64,000 nt of DNA from assembly GCA_017744735.1 (NCBI GenBank), contig JAGIAR010000001.1, positions 372,001-436,000 on the forward strand, given 5' to 3'. This DNA is from Novosphingobium sp. (GTDB lineage Bacteria > Pseudomonadota > Alphaproteobacteria > Sphingomonadales > Sphingomonadaceae). Below, piece after piece: positions 42,539-52,477 of this stretch (its first letter is position 1; the number at the start of each line of letters is the position of its first letter). Both the position numbers and the translations under genes were made by a program. The notes beneath the pieces were generated by a model. It was given only the letters and a program-made list of their open reading frames with translations. It was not told the DNA's origin and did no database searches.

Positions 42539-43248
42539 CGCGGCGCCGCTCCGCTCACAATGTCAAGCGGAGGCAGTTTGTAGCTGCCGTCGAACACCGG
42601 CAGGACGTTGATCGAATCTGTCCTTGCGACACCGCTCGTCCGCCCAGTGGGCCATGCCGCGAGCGAGCCGGTTGTGTAGGAGGCGTGGATCGCACGCGCC
42701 GCTGCGAGGTCGGACCGTCCCGCCACCAGCGTGCGCACCAGCGCCAGCACTTTTGCCGTGGGCGCGGGGATCGCGGTGTCGCCCGCAGGCAGCGCGCCCT
42801 TCCAGCCCGGAGCGGTCACCGCATAGGCGCCCGCTTTCGTGCCGGTGGCGCGCGAGCCGATGTAGGAGAAGCTGTCCCCGTAGGTGTCGAGCGACTGGAT
42901 CGAACAATAGCGATTACGGATCTCGGGCACCGCGATCACCTGTGGCCCCACCGCAAGGTCAAGCCAGGCGAAGCCGTAGAGCGTATCGATGTTCGGCCCC
43001 GCCGCATGGGGCGCAGGTGTCGCAAGATCCGGGCTGAGGTAAAAGGTATTGAACCCGAGACCGGCTTTCTTCGCCAGTTCGCTATAGCGCCCGCTCAGTA
43101 CCAGCGGCACGCCCCGGATGAAGGCGTCCTGTGCCAGCGCGGAGCTGTCGTCGTCCGCGCGGGCGATGGAAGCACGCAGAAGCGAAGCCGCCCCGGCAAC
43201 GCCGGCGGCAGTGAGGAAATCGCGGCGGGACGCAGCGAACTCGGTCAT
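42535..43248 (-). CDS. DUF1254-family protein with Tat-type signal
   Basis: MTEFAASRRDFLTAAGVAGAASLL; AGPNIDTLYGFAWLDLAVGPQVIAVPEIRNRYCSIQSLDTYGDSFSYIGSRATG. Confidence 0.82.
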   Translation of the reverse strand: MTEFAASRRDFLTAAGVAGAASLLRASIARADDDSSALAQDAFIRGVPLVLSGRYSELAKKAGLGFNTFYLSPDLATPAPHAAGPNIDTLYGFAWLDLAVGPQVIAVPEIRNRYCSIQSLDTYGDSFSYIGSRATGTKAGAYAVTAPGWKGALPAGDTAIPAPTAKVLALVRTLVAGRSDLAAARAIHASYTTGSLAAWPTGRTSGVARTDSINVLPVFDGSYKLPPLDIVSGAAPR

Positions 43249-43279
43249 CGGATAATCCTTGCGAAAGGAGATGGCGGCA

Positions 43280-45133
43280 TCAGTGGTTCGGGTTGATCTT
43301 GCGCAGCTCTTCCTCGAGCGTGCCGCTGGACGCGTTGCGGTGGATCTTGCCGATGTCGTCCCAGGTGATCAGCGGATAGAGATTGTGCTCTTTCGCCTGC
43401 TCGTCGAACAAGGCCTTCAGTTCGGCGAGCTTCTCGGGATACTTCTTCGCGAGATCGATCCGCTCGTTGAAATCCTCGTTGAGGTTGTAGAGCCGCCAGT
43501 TGTCCTCGCTGAACGGTGTGTCCTGCCCCGGCGCACCGGTGACGAAGCGGTTCGGATAGGCGAGGCCCGCCTTCCACCCGTCGTGGTAGATCGCGCGCGA
43601 GCCGAAGATGTAATAATACTGCGTCTTGCGGCGCGATGCCGCTTTGGCATTGTCGATCGAATAGGCGAGCGAGATGCCCTCGATCGGCTTCTGCTCGATG
43701 TTGCGGATCTCCCCCGGCGCCTTGAGTCCCGCCAGTTCCAGCGTGGTCGGCAATATATCGATCACATGGCCATACTGTGTGCGAAGCTCTCCGTGTTCCT
43801 TGATCCCCTTGGGCCAGGCGAGGATCAGCGGATTGTGGCTGCCGCCCTCGGCATCGGCATCGGCCTTCCATTCGCGAAACGGCGTGTTGAGCGATTGCGA
43901 CCAGCCATATGGATAGTTGCCCTCGATCGCTTGGGATGTGCCGAGTTCGTCGATCTTGCCGAGGTTATATGCAATGTTATCCTTTTCGCTCAGCGGCTTG
44001 GCGATCAGGCTGCGGTCGATGTCGCCGTTGGCGGTGCCTTCCTTGCTCGCGCCGTTGTCGCCGATCATCACGACGAACAGCGTGTTTTCGTACTGGCCGA
44101 TATCCTTGAGGTGCTGGACTACCCGACCGACCTCATGGTCGGTGTATTCGAGGTAGCCGGCATAGACCTCCATGAAGCGCGCATAGAGCTTCTGCTCGTC
44201 GGGCGAGAGCGACTTCCATGGCTTCACCGCCGGATCCCGCTCGGGCAGCACCGCATCGGCTGGGATCAGCCCGAGCTTCTTCTGCTGAGCGAACACCACC
44301 TGGCGATAGACGTCCCAGCCGGCGTCGAACTTGCCCCTGTATTTGTCGCTCCATTCGGCTGCGACCTGATGCGGCGCATGGGTCGCGCCGGGCGCGTAAT
44401 AGAGGAAGAACGGCTTGCCCGGCGCGGCCTTCTTCTGGCGGTCGATGAAGGAGATTGCCTTGTCGGTGATCTGTTCGTTCAGATGTCGCCCGTCGGGGGT
44501 GACATGTGCCTGATCCTCGACGAGGTCGGGCTTGTACTGGTCGGTCTGCGAACCGAGGAAGCCGAAGAAATGGTCGAAGCCCTTGCCGGTCGGCCAGCGG
44601 TCGAACGGCCCGGCATCGGTCGCGTCCTCGTCCGGCGTCACGCCGTATTTGCCGACCGCGAAAGTGTTGTAGCCGCTGTCGCGGAGGATTTCGGCGATGG
44701 TGCCGTCTTCCGACGGAATCCGGCCATCCCAACCGGGGAAGCCGGCCGAGAGGATCGTGTGCGAGAAGCCCGCGACATGGACCGACGAGCTGTTGCGCCC
44801 GGTCAGCAACGCCGCTCGGGTCGGCGCGCAGACGGCGGTGGTGTGGAAGTTCGTGTAGCGCAGGCCCTCGTCGGCCAGTGCATCGAAGGTCGGCGTGTGG
44901 ATCAGTCCGCCGAAGCTGCTGGAAGCACCGAAGCCGACGTCGTCGAGCAGGATCCACACCACGTTGGGCGCTCCCGCGGGCGCCTTGACCGGGGTGGGCC
45001 ACCATTCCTTCGAATCCGCGTAGGTGCGGCCGATAGTGCCTTGATAGGGCTGTTGGTCCTGTGCGCCTGCGGGGCTGACCAAGGAAGCCGCGGAGGCGAG
45101 TGCGGCGACGGAATGGAGTAGCTTCTTCTTCAT
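43280..45133 (-). CDS. arylsulfatase, Cys-type
   Basis: NVVWILLDDVGFGASSSFGG; FGly motif CAPTRAALLTG; signal peptide; length and context. Confidence 0.94.
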   Translation of the reverse strand: MKKKLLHSVAALASAASLVSPAGAQDQQPYQGTIGRTYADSKEWWPTPVKAPAGAPNVVWILLDDVGFGASSSFGGLIHTPTFDALADEGLRYTNFHTTAVCAPTRAALLTGRNSSSVHVAGFSHTILSAGFPGWDGRIPSEDGTIAEILRDSGYNTFAVGKYGVTPDEDATDAGPFDRWPTGKGFDHFFGFLGSQTDQYKPDLVEDQAHVTPDGRHLNEQITDKAISFIDRQKKAAPGKPFFLYYAPGATHAPHQVAAEWSDKYRGKFDAGWDVYRQVVFAQQKKLGLIPADAVLPERDPAVKPWKSLSPDEQKLYARFMEVYAGYLEYTDHEVGRVVQHLKDIGQYENTLFVVMIGDNGASKEGTANGDIDRSLIAKPLSEKDNIAYNLGKIDELGTSQAIEGNYPYGWSQSLNTPFREWKADADAEGGSHNPLILAWPKGIKEHGELRTQYGHVIDILPTTLELAGLKAPGEIRNIEQKPIEGISLAYSIDNAKAASRRKTQYYYIFGSRAIYHDGWKAGLAYPNRFVTGAPGQDTPFSEDNWRLYNLNEDFNERIDLAKKYPEKLAELKALFDEQAKEHNLYPLITWDDIGKIHRNASSGTLEEELRKINPNH

Positions 45134-45224
45134 GATCGATCCCTGATTTGAGCCTGCTACGGCCGGCCCTTTCCTGCGCGAGAGATGGGCGGCCGGGCGC
45201 AGGTCTCCCGGCCGTCCAGGCGGG

Positions 45225-46178
45225 TCAGGCCGGTTCGTATTCCTTGGCCTTTTCCTTGCGGACCGTGCGGCTGGCGCGCCCGTCGATGCCCACCGGCACG
45301 TCGCCCGCGATAGTCGAGCGGCGCAGCGTGCGGCGCTGGAGCGCGAAGTCGGCGACTGCGCGGTGCTGGGTCGCACGGTTGTCCCAGAACGCCACATCGC
45401 CCGGCTGCCAGCTCCACCGCACGGTGTTCTCGGGCTTGGTGATGTGTTCCTGCAGGATCTGGAACAGGCGGGTCGAATCCGCCTGGTTCAACCCGACGAA
45501 GCGCTTGATGAAGTGGCCGAGCAGCAGGCTGCGCTCGCCCGAGACCGGATGCACGCGGACCACCGGGTGCTCGGTTTCGTACACGGTCGAGGCGAACACG
45601 TTCTTGTGCTGCCTGACCAGGTCCGACGAGGCCTTGGTGTCCGAATTCCCGCTGAGCAGCGCGGCATAGTCGTAATCGTTGCTGTGCACCGCCCAAAGGT
45701 TGTTCACCAGCTGGCGCAGCGGCTCGGGCAACTCGTCATAGGCGGTCACGCCGTTGGCCCACAGCGTGTCGCCGCCGGCTTCGGGGATCGTGATCCCGCG
45801 CAGGATCGAACCCTTCGGATAGGCATCGACGAAGGTGACATCGGTGTGCCAGCTCGAGGCGGCGTAGCCTTCCTTGCTGTCGAGTTCGAGCAGGTACTTC
45901 GAGCCTTCGGCCACCGGCACGGTCGGATGCGCGACCGGATCGCCGAACAGCGCGGTGAAGGCCTCGTGCTCGGCATTGTCGAGATGCTGCTGGCCGCGGA
46001 AGAAGATCACCTTGTGGCGGACGAGTGCGGCTTCGATCGCTTGGACGGTGGGGCCGTCGAGATCCCCGGAAAGCACGATGCCGCGGATCTCCGCGCCGAT
46101 GCGGCCCGCGATCGGGCGGATGTCGAGCGGCGAGTTGGGGTCCTTGGCGTTGGGATAGGTGTCGACGAGAGTAGCCAT
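45225..46178 (-). CDS. TauD/TfdA-family 2-oxoglutarate dioxygenase (AtsK-like)
   Basis: AEIRGIVLSGDLD...HKVIFFRGQQHLDNAEHEAF...SSWHTDVTFVDAYPKGSIL...GDVAFWDNRATQHRAVAD. Confidence 0.9.
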   Translation of the reverse strand: MATLVDTYPNAKDPNSPLDIRPIAGRIGAEIRGIVLSGDLDGPTVQAIEAALVRHKVIFFRGQQHLDNAEHEAFTALFGDPVAHPTVPVAEGSKYLLELDSKEGYAASSWHTDVTFVDAYPKGSILRGITIPEAGGDTLWANGVTAYDELPEPLRQLVNNLWAVHSNDYDYAALLSGNSDTKASSDLVRQHKNVFASTVYETEHPVVRVHPVSGERSLLLGHFIKRFVGLNQADSTRLFQILQEHITKPENTVRWSWQPGDVAFWDNRATQHRAVADFALQRRTLRRSTIAGDVPVGIDGRASRTVRKEKAKEYEPA

Positions 46179-46214
46179 CGGAATTTTCCTTTCAGGGACT
46201 GGGACGGACGGGGG

Positions 46215-47564
46215 CTATTCGGCCGGGACGAGCAGCGCGGGGGCGGCGTCGAGACGGCGGCGAATTTCGGAATGCGCGGCTTCGTCCAGCGGGAAGCGGG
46301 CAAGCAGCGCGGCGGAAATGGTGTGCGCGATCGCCGGACAGAGGGCGAAGACGTAGAGCAGCCCATCGAGGACCTCGGGCGAATTGGCCGCTTTGGGATC
46401 GAAGCCGAGCCAGCCGACCAGCGGTAGGGCCACGCCGACGGCGACCGCGCCAGCCGATTTGCTGGCGATCGAGAAGACCGAGAAATACAGCCCGGTACGC
46501 TCCTCACCGGTTTCGAGCCGGTGCTTGTCGGCAACGTCGGCGACAATCGACCGGAGCATCAGATTGCCCGATCCTTGGGCGAGGCCTTGGGCAAAGGTCA
46601 GCGCCAGCAGCAGGCCGAAGCGTTCGGGCGTGACCAGCAGCAGGCCGAGGTTAATCACGACCTGGACCGTTTCCCCGAGCACCGCCGCGCGGTGCTTGCC
46701 GAGCTTGAGGCCGATGCGCAGCCAGATCGGCCCGGCAAGGATGCCGAATACGAACTGGAACAGGAAGAGCCCGGCAGCCCAGTCGGGCCGACCCATGTAG
46801 AAGGTGGCGAAGAAGACGATCAGCGACGAGCGGATCGTCTGGCCGAGCGTGACCGCGAAATCCGAGGCGAGCACCTTGAGCAGCAGCGGATTGGCGAAGA
46901 CCGCGGTCAGCGACTGGCGCAGCGAGAAGCGTTCGGGCGCTTCGAGCGGCGGCTCTTCGGGGAAAGTGGTGAGCGAGATCAGCGCCGCCGGAACCGTGGT
47001 CGCGAGCACCAGCCCGCCCATCAGCGCCATCTGCAGCCGCCCGTCTCCGGGACGCAGTTGATCGGCAATGGTCGGCAGCACCAGAGTGAGGAACAGCGAG
47101 CTTGCCGCAACCACCGACTGGTAGGTCGCAACCCTTGTGCGCTCATGATACTGACCGGAAATCTCCCCCGACCAGGCGAGGAACGGAATCTGCACCGCAG
47201 TCCAGCCGAGGTGGAACGCGAACAGCACCGCCGCGAGATAAGCTGGAGTGACCGCGACCGGCGGGAAGAACAGGAAGAACGCCGCCAGGGTGAAAAGCAG
47301 GCTCCCCCCCGCTATCCATGGCTTGCGCCGGCCGATGCGGCTGCGCGTGCGGTCGCTGAGCGCCCCGATCAACGGGTCGAGCAGCGTGCCCCATAGGCTC
47401 CCGGCAAGGAACACCGCGCCGATCGTGCCGAGCGAAAGCCCGAAATCGCGCGCGAAGATCGCCGGGAGGTTAACCGCAAGCGGCAGGGTTGCCGCATAGG
47501 CCGGGAGCGCGATGGCCGAGAAGCGGGTGAGCTTCCAGCCGGATAACGAGGGGGTGCCAGTCAT
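46215..47564 (-). CDS. MFS transporter (GPH/MelB-like)
   Basis: GSLWGTLLDPLIGALSDRTRSRIGRRKPWIAGGSLLFTLAAFFLFFPP. Confidence 0.87.
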   Translation of the reverse strand: MTGTPSLSGWKLTRFSAIALPAYAATLPLAVNLPAIFARDFGLSLGTIGAVFLAGSLWGTLLDPLIGALSDRTRSRIGRRKPWIAGGSLLFTLAAFFLFFPPVAVTPAYLAAVLFAFHLGWTAVQIPFLAWSGEISGQYHERTRVATYQSVVAASSLFLTLVLPTIADQLRPGDGRLQMALMGGLVLATTVPAALISLTTFPEEPPLEAPERFSLRQSLTAVFANPLLLKVLASDFAVTLGQTIRSSLIVFFATFYMGRPDWAAGLFLFQFVFGILAGPIWLRIGLKLGKHRAAVLGETVQVVINLGLLLVTPERFGLLLALTFAQGLAQGSGNLMLRSIVADVADKHRLETGEERTGLYFSVFSIASKSAGAVAVGVALPLVGWLGFDPKAANSPEVLDGLLYVFALCPAIAHTISAALLARFPLDEAAHSEIRRRLDAAPALLVPAE

Positions 47565-47574
47565 CGTCCGGACC

Positions 47575-49995
47575 TCACAGCTTGGTCCGCACGGTGACGC
47601 CGTAGGTCGCGGGATCGCCGAGCTGGCCGGTTACCGCGCCGGTGTTGGCGACCGAGAGCGTGGTGAAATAGTCCTTGTCGAACAGGTTCTTGGCCCAGAC
47701 CGACACGTCCCACTTGCGGTCCGCGCTCCGGATACCGATGCGGGCGTTGGCGATGCCATAGCCCGGCACCTCGGCCCAAGCCGAGTTCGACGACGAGGTG
47801 TTGAACCGGGAACGGTGCGACCAGTCGGCATTAGCGTAGAGCTTGAGCCCGCCGCTGCCGAGTTCGGTCTGCCCTTCGGCGCCGAGGGCGTAGGTGAATT
47901 TCGGGACGCCGGGCAAAGGTGCACCCGAAAGATCCTGGATCGACCCGAGATCGAGCCGCTCCACCGCCTGCGGGGCATTGGTGTATTGGACGTATTTCGC
48001 GTCAGTGTAGGCGAGTGATCCGTAAAAGCTGAAATGATCGCTCGCCCGGAAGTTCAGATCCGCTTCCGCCCCGCGCGAGCGGACCTTCGGGATATTGGTG
48101 ATGTACTGGAAATAGGTGTTCGAGGTCTGCGAGACCTCGGTCACCGTGGTCTGATAATCGGTGACCTCGGTCCAGAACAGCGCACCGTTGAAGGTCAGCC
48201 GGCGGTCGAACAGCTGCGACTTGAAGCCGGCCTCGTAATTGTCGACCTTTTCGGGTGCGACGTCCATGCTGTCGGCAGAGAAGCCAGCCGGCAGGTTCGT
48301 GAGATTCAGCCCGCCGGACTTGTTGCCGCGCGAGTAGCTTGCATAGAGCAGCGCGTCGGGCGTGACCTTCCAAGCCAGTGAGATCAGCCCGCCGAGGCTG
48401 TCGTTCTTGGTGCTGGTCGAATAGGAGGTCACCGGGTTGAAGCTGTTGCGCAGCGCGATCGCGGTGGCCCGCTGCGCCGGACTCAGGCCTGCAAGATCGT
48501 CGCCGCCCGTCCACCACTGCTCGTAGTCCCCGGTCTTGGTCTCGTGGGTGAAACGCAGGCCGCCGGTCAGCGTCAGATTGTCGGCAATCTTCCAGTCGAC
48601 CTGGCCGAAACCGGCGAGGCTCTTGGTGATCGGATCCGAATAGGACTGCGCGGCGAAGCCGTTGAGCGCCGCATTCGAGACCACCGGATCGACCACCGGC
48701 ACATTCCACAGCGCGGCGTCCTCGCCATAGCCGAACGAACCGTAGCCGCGCACCGTCTGCCAGAAGTAATAGGCGCCGACGACATAGCTCAGTGGCCCGT
48801 CGGTCTCGGACGCGAGGCGCACTTCCTGCGAGAACTGCCGCTGGTGGTTCTGTTGCTGGGCGACGGTGATGATCGGCAGCGAGGTGCCGTCGCCGTCGTT
48901 GGCCGGATACCAGTCCCACCAGCGATAGGCCGTGATCGAGGTCAGCTTGGCAAAGCCGAGGTTCCAGTCGAGCTGGCCCGAAACGCCGTAGCCCTCCATG
49001 TTCGCCTGGTAATGCCCGTCGGCTTCGCCCTCGCGCGCGAAGGGATCGAATGCGGGCAGCATGTAATCTGGAAAGCGTGCCGCGCGGACAAGGAAGTTGT
49101 TCGGGATCGCGGTGCCGTCGGAATAGGTCTCGTGGTGATCGACGAACACCGTCAGCGCGTATTTCTGCTTCTGCTTCGAATAGTCGCCGATCAGCTTGAT
49201 ATCGATGTCGCTAGTCGGGGTGATCAGCACCTGCCCGCGGACCGAAACGTTGTGATAATCCTGCGCGTCGGTGTGGGTGGTAGTGTTGGTCAGGAAGCCG
49301 TCGCGGTCGGTGTAGGCACCGCTGACGCGGACCGCGACGAGATCGGGTACGATCGCGCCCGATGCAGACGCGCGCACCTGCACGTAATCGTAATTGCCGT
49401 AGCTTGCCTCGGCCGAGAATTCGGGTGTGAAGCTGGGCGCCTTGCTGGTGATGTTCACCACGCCCGCGGTGGTGTTCTTTCCGAACAGTGTGCCCTGGGG
49501 CCCGCGCAGCACCTCGATCCGGTCGAGATCGACCAGGTCGAACTGCGAGAGGCCGACGCGGCCGTAATAGACGTTGTCGATATAGAAGCCGACGCCGTTC
49601 TCGAGCCCGTCGTTAGTCAGCGCGATATTGCTGCCGAGGCCGCGGATGTTGACGTTGGTGTTGCGCGGATTGAAGCTGAACACCTGCAGGCTGGGCACCT
49701 GCTGCTGGATCTGGAGCAGTGTGTAATCGCCCTTGCGCTCGAGCGCCTCGGCACTGACTACGCTGAGCGCGATCGGCACGTCCTGCGCGCTCTCGTCGCG
49801 GCGGCGGGCCGAGGTGACGACGATCTCGTTTTCGGCAAGGCCGGCCGCGACCGAGACATCGGCGGTGGCGACAGAAGCGGCGCCGGAGGCGGCTTCGTCC
49901 GCTGCCAAGGCAGGAGCAGCGGCGAGCAGCCCGGCCAGCGCCGAAGTGGCGAGCGCTGCGCGGCGGAAAACGATGGAACGGTTGAAACTGGACAT
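47575..49995 (-). CDS. TonB-dependent receptor
   Basis: ENEIVVTSARRRDESAQDVPIALSVVSAEAL plug; RIEVLRGPQGTLFGKNTTAGVVNITSK. Confidence 0.93.
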   Translation of the reverse strand: MSSFNRSIVFRRAALATSALAGLLAAAPALAADEAASGAASVATADVSVAAGLAENEIVVTSARRRDESAQDVPIALSVVSAEALERKGDYTLLQIQQQVPSLQVFSFNPRNTNVNIRGLGSNIALTNDGLENGVGFYIDNVYYGRVGLSQFDLVDLDRIEVLRGPQGTLFGKNTTAGVVNITSKAPSFTPEFSAEASYGNYDYVQVRASASGAIVPDLVAVRVSGAYTDRDGFLTNTTTHTDAQDYHNVSVRGQVLITPTSDIDIKLIGDYSKQKQKYALTVFVDHHETYSDGTAIPNNFLVRAARFPDYMLPAFDPFAREGEADGHYQANMEGYGVSGQLDWNLGFAKLTSITAYRWWDWYPANDGDGTSLPIITVAQQQNHQRQFSQEVRLASETDGPLSYVVGAYYFWQTVRGYGSFGYGEDAALWNVPVVDPVVSNAALNGFAAQSYSDPITKSLAGFGQVDWKIADNLTLTGGLRFTHETKTGDYEQWWTGGDDLAGLSPAQRATAIALRNSFNPVTSYSTSTKNDSLGGLISLAWKVTPDALLYASYSRGNKSGGLNLTNLPAGFSADSMDVAPEKVDNYEAGFKSQLFDRRLTFNGALFWTEVTDYQTTVTEVSQTSNTYFQYITNIPKVRSRGAEADLNFRASDHFSFYGSLAYTDAKYVQYTNAPQAVERLDLGSIQDLSGAPLPGVPKFTYALGAEGQTELGSGGLKLYANADWSHRSRFNTSSSNSAWAEVPGYGIANARIGIRSADRKWDVSVWAKNLFDKDYFTTLSVANTGAVTGQLGDPATYGVTVRTKL

Positions 49996-50559
49996 TGGAA
50001 TTTCCCTGAACCTTGCGAATTTGTCGGGTCCCCCCTGGCGAAAGGCGCAGGAATCCGTTCCTGCCTTTCTCATCCGAAAGGCCGGGGACGCCGGAAGGCG
50101 AACGGCTCCTGCCGCCGAAACCGCTTGGGGCCGGACGGGATGGGTATGGCTGGCCGCGTCGCGCGAAGGGCGCGGCCGGCCAAAGGGCTGGCGCCGGAGT
50201 TATGCGGGACGGCCGTCACCGATGCGCGGGTCGGGGGGAGGAATCGCCTCGATCCGGTGCTTCGGCTGGCCGGACACAAAGTCCCGGCGCCTGCTCCCCG
50301 CTAAACTGTCTTGGTCATGCGCATCGTATCACCTCATCGAGAGAGGGGAACACGACGCCTGGCGCTGTCGCCTGAGCATCGCGCGCTTTAGCCGTTGGTA
50401 ACGCGGAGCAAGCTGCATCCCGATCAAAAGCCGCGGATTCCATTTCGAGAGACGAGGCGGAATCGGTTCCTGCGCCTAATCCCTAGTTATCAAGTAGAGA
50501 TTAGGCCGTCAACGATTTTTCGATTGCAGAAATCGGCTGAAAGCGTTCCTTCCATCCCG

Positions 50560-50715
50560 AACGGCATGGCCCGCACGACGGCATTTGCCCGCCTGCATGA
50601 GCCCCCCGTGGACCAGGTGCAGCGCAGGCTCAGGACGATGCTCTCCTTGCCCCTGGGCACACGGACTGGCTCGCCCTGGTCGGGTCCGGTGCGGTTACTC
50701 TGACAACACCCACCG
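50560..50715 (-). repeat. possible IS6-like terminal remnant
   Basis: GTTACTCTGACAACACCC matches 16/18 with GTTAGTCTGCCAACACCC at the IS6 remnant near 63.28 kb. Confidence 0.35.
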
Positions 50716-50808
50716 CGCCCTACGGTCGAGTTTGTGATCCGAAAAAGTGGACTAAGGCGGCTGGGCAGCGCTTCCCTGCATCCGAATACTCCTCCCGGAA
50801 GTAGCCGG

Positions 50809-51594
50809 CTATCCCGGGAGATAGCCGGCCGGATAATCGAACTCACCGAGAAAGGTCACCGTGGCTCCCACGCGGCGATCAAGGACGCCGAACGGGCCGT
50901 AGCCGAACAGACGGCCGACGTTACGCATCTGCTGCAGGTCGATCAGCAGGGTCAGCTCCATCGGCGGTAGGTCGCGGGTGGAGATCAGATAAAGTTCCTC
51001 GGCGATCTTCCACATCGTAACGGCCTCTATGCCTACTTCGTATTTGAGCGCCTCAGGGCTCAGCAGCCACTGCCAGATGATCGTCTTCGAATTCACGTAA
51101 ATATGCTCGAGGGCGGCCTCGGGGCTGTATTCGCAATAGAGTCGCTTGCCGAGCAACTCGCGCGTTTCCGCGACCGGCTCATAGCTGCCCGCCATGCCGA
51201 CGATGCGCCCGGGGCGCAGCATCTCGTAGAGATCGGTGCCACCACCCTCGCCAGTCACCTCGTTCCAGACCGTCAGCGCACGCCCGGCGTTGAAATCGAT
51301 CACATTGGAAAAAGCGCAGCGCCCGTCGTCGGCGGCGAAATCGAGAAAGAAGATGCCGGGCCGAATCTCGACCGCGTCCCAGGAATCCTCGCCTGCCTGC
51401 ACCCTGCCCGTCGGTTCGCGCGCTTCCCAGCGGAGGGCCTCTTCACCCACTTCCATTACCAGGCCCGCACCGTCGTCGAATGCCAGCGCGATCGAACGGC
51501 CGGCAAGGCCGCGGGTCGAAGGCAAGCGATTGGCAATAAGGTCCATGTCGCGGCGCATCGGCGGCACGGGAACGATCGGCTTCAACTGCACCAT
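50809..51594 (-). CDS. MoaF-like protein
   Basis: LAGRSIALAFDDGAGLVMEVGEEALRWEA...DAVEIRPGIFFLDFAADDGRCAFSNVIDFNAGRALTVWNEV. Confidence 0.7.
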   Translation of the reverse strand: MVQLKPIVPVPPMRRDMDLIANRLPSTRGLAGRSIALAFDDGAGLVMEVGEEALRWEAREPTGRVQAGEDSWDAVEIRPGIFFLDFAADDGRCAFSNVIDFNAGRALTVWNEVTGEGGGTDLYEMLRPGRIVGMAGSYEPVAETRELLGKRLYCEYSPEAALEHIYVNSKTIIWQWLLSPEALKYEVGIEAVTMWKIAEELYLISTRDLPPMELTLLIDLQQMRNVGRLFGYGPFGVLDRRVGATVTFLGEFDYPAGYLPG

Positions 51595-51628
51595 GATCCT
51601 GTCCTCTGCTTGGGAATTGCGCGCGGGG

Positions 51629-52477
51629 TCACCAGCCGCTGCCGCTGCCGAAGGGCAGCGGTGCAGTGCCGAGCGCCCAGATCTCCTCGATCCGCCCGTC
51701 GACAATCTTGAACACTTCGGTGAACACCATGCTGCCGGGCCATTTGATAGGAATGTCGCCCGCCGCCCGCTTGAGATCGCCGGGATGGTCGAACACCAAA
51801 TGGCAGACCGCCAGCCCCCGTTCCTCGTCGACGATCGGATAGCGCCGGGCGCGCAAGGCCTCGATATAGGCATAATGCCCAGCGGTGATCTGTTCCGACA
51901 CGGTGAGTGCGCGGTGCTCTTCGCCTGGGATCAACTGATCCGGATCGTCGAGACTGTCGACCACCCCGTTGACCAGCCGGCGGCAATTGTCGTTTACTGG
52001 CACGATGTCGCCCTGTGAAAGCTCGATCGCGTCGAAATAGAGATCCACCACATCGATCATCTCTTGGCGGCCACGCCGCTGGGTCGGTTCGATCACGCGG
52101 TGAAAGTCGCCCGGATCCTCGGCCAGCGCTTCTGGCTTGAAGAACGCACCGACTCGGGTGACGATCGTCTCGCCCTCGGCGATAGTCGTGCCTTCAATCT
52201 TGAGCCGGATGGAAACGATCGCCTCGCCGCCCATCTCGTCCATCACATCCCAATATTCGACCTGGCCTGCCGTTTCATCGACGAAGTAATGCGATGTGCC
52301 CTTGAGCCCGCGGATTGTGCGCCAGATGCCACAGCCAAGCGGGAGTTCCTGCGTATCCTCGGTCGAGCGCAGATGCGGCGCCAGCCGCAACCGGCCCGGC
52401 GCGCGATCGACGAGCGCCGCGAGATATTCGTCCATCGCGCCAATCAAGCGGGCGCGCTCGCCGGCAGAAGCGGTCAT
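51629..52477 (-). CDS. double NTF2/SnoaL-like protein, paralog A
   Basis: two half-domains; shares TEDTQELPLGCGIWRTI, EALRARRYPIVDEERGLAVCHLVFDHPGD, LPFGSGSGW with paralog B. Confidence 0.72.
   Translation of the reverse strand: MTASAGERARLIGAMDEYLAALVDRAPGRLRLAPHLRSTEDTQELPLGCGIWRTIRGLKGTSHYFVDETAGQVEYWDVMDEMGGEAIVSIRLKIEGTTIAEGETIVTRVGAFFKPEALAEDPGDFHRVIEPTQRRGRQEMIDVVDLYFDAIELSQGDIVPVNDNCRRLVNGVVDSLDDPDQLIPGEEHRALTVSEQITAGHYAYIEALRARRYPIVDEERGLAVCHLVFDHPGDLKRAAGDIPIKWPGSMVFTEVFKIVDGRIEEIWALGTAPLPFGSGSGW

Noticed and set aside
43259-45121. 620-aa plus-strand ORF opposite the arylsulfatase
   Set aside because: Antisense shadow; the sulfatase FGly motif is on the minus strand.
48544-50304. 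586-aa plus-strand ORF opposite the TonB receptor
   Set aside because: Antisense shadow of a TonB-dependent receptor with clear plug-domain motifs.
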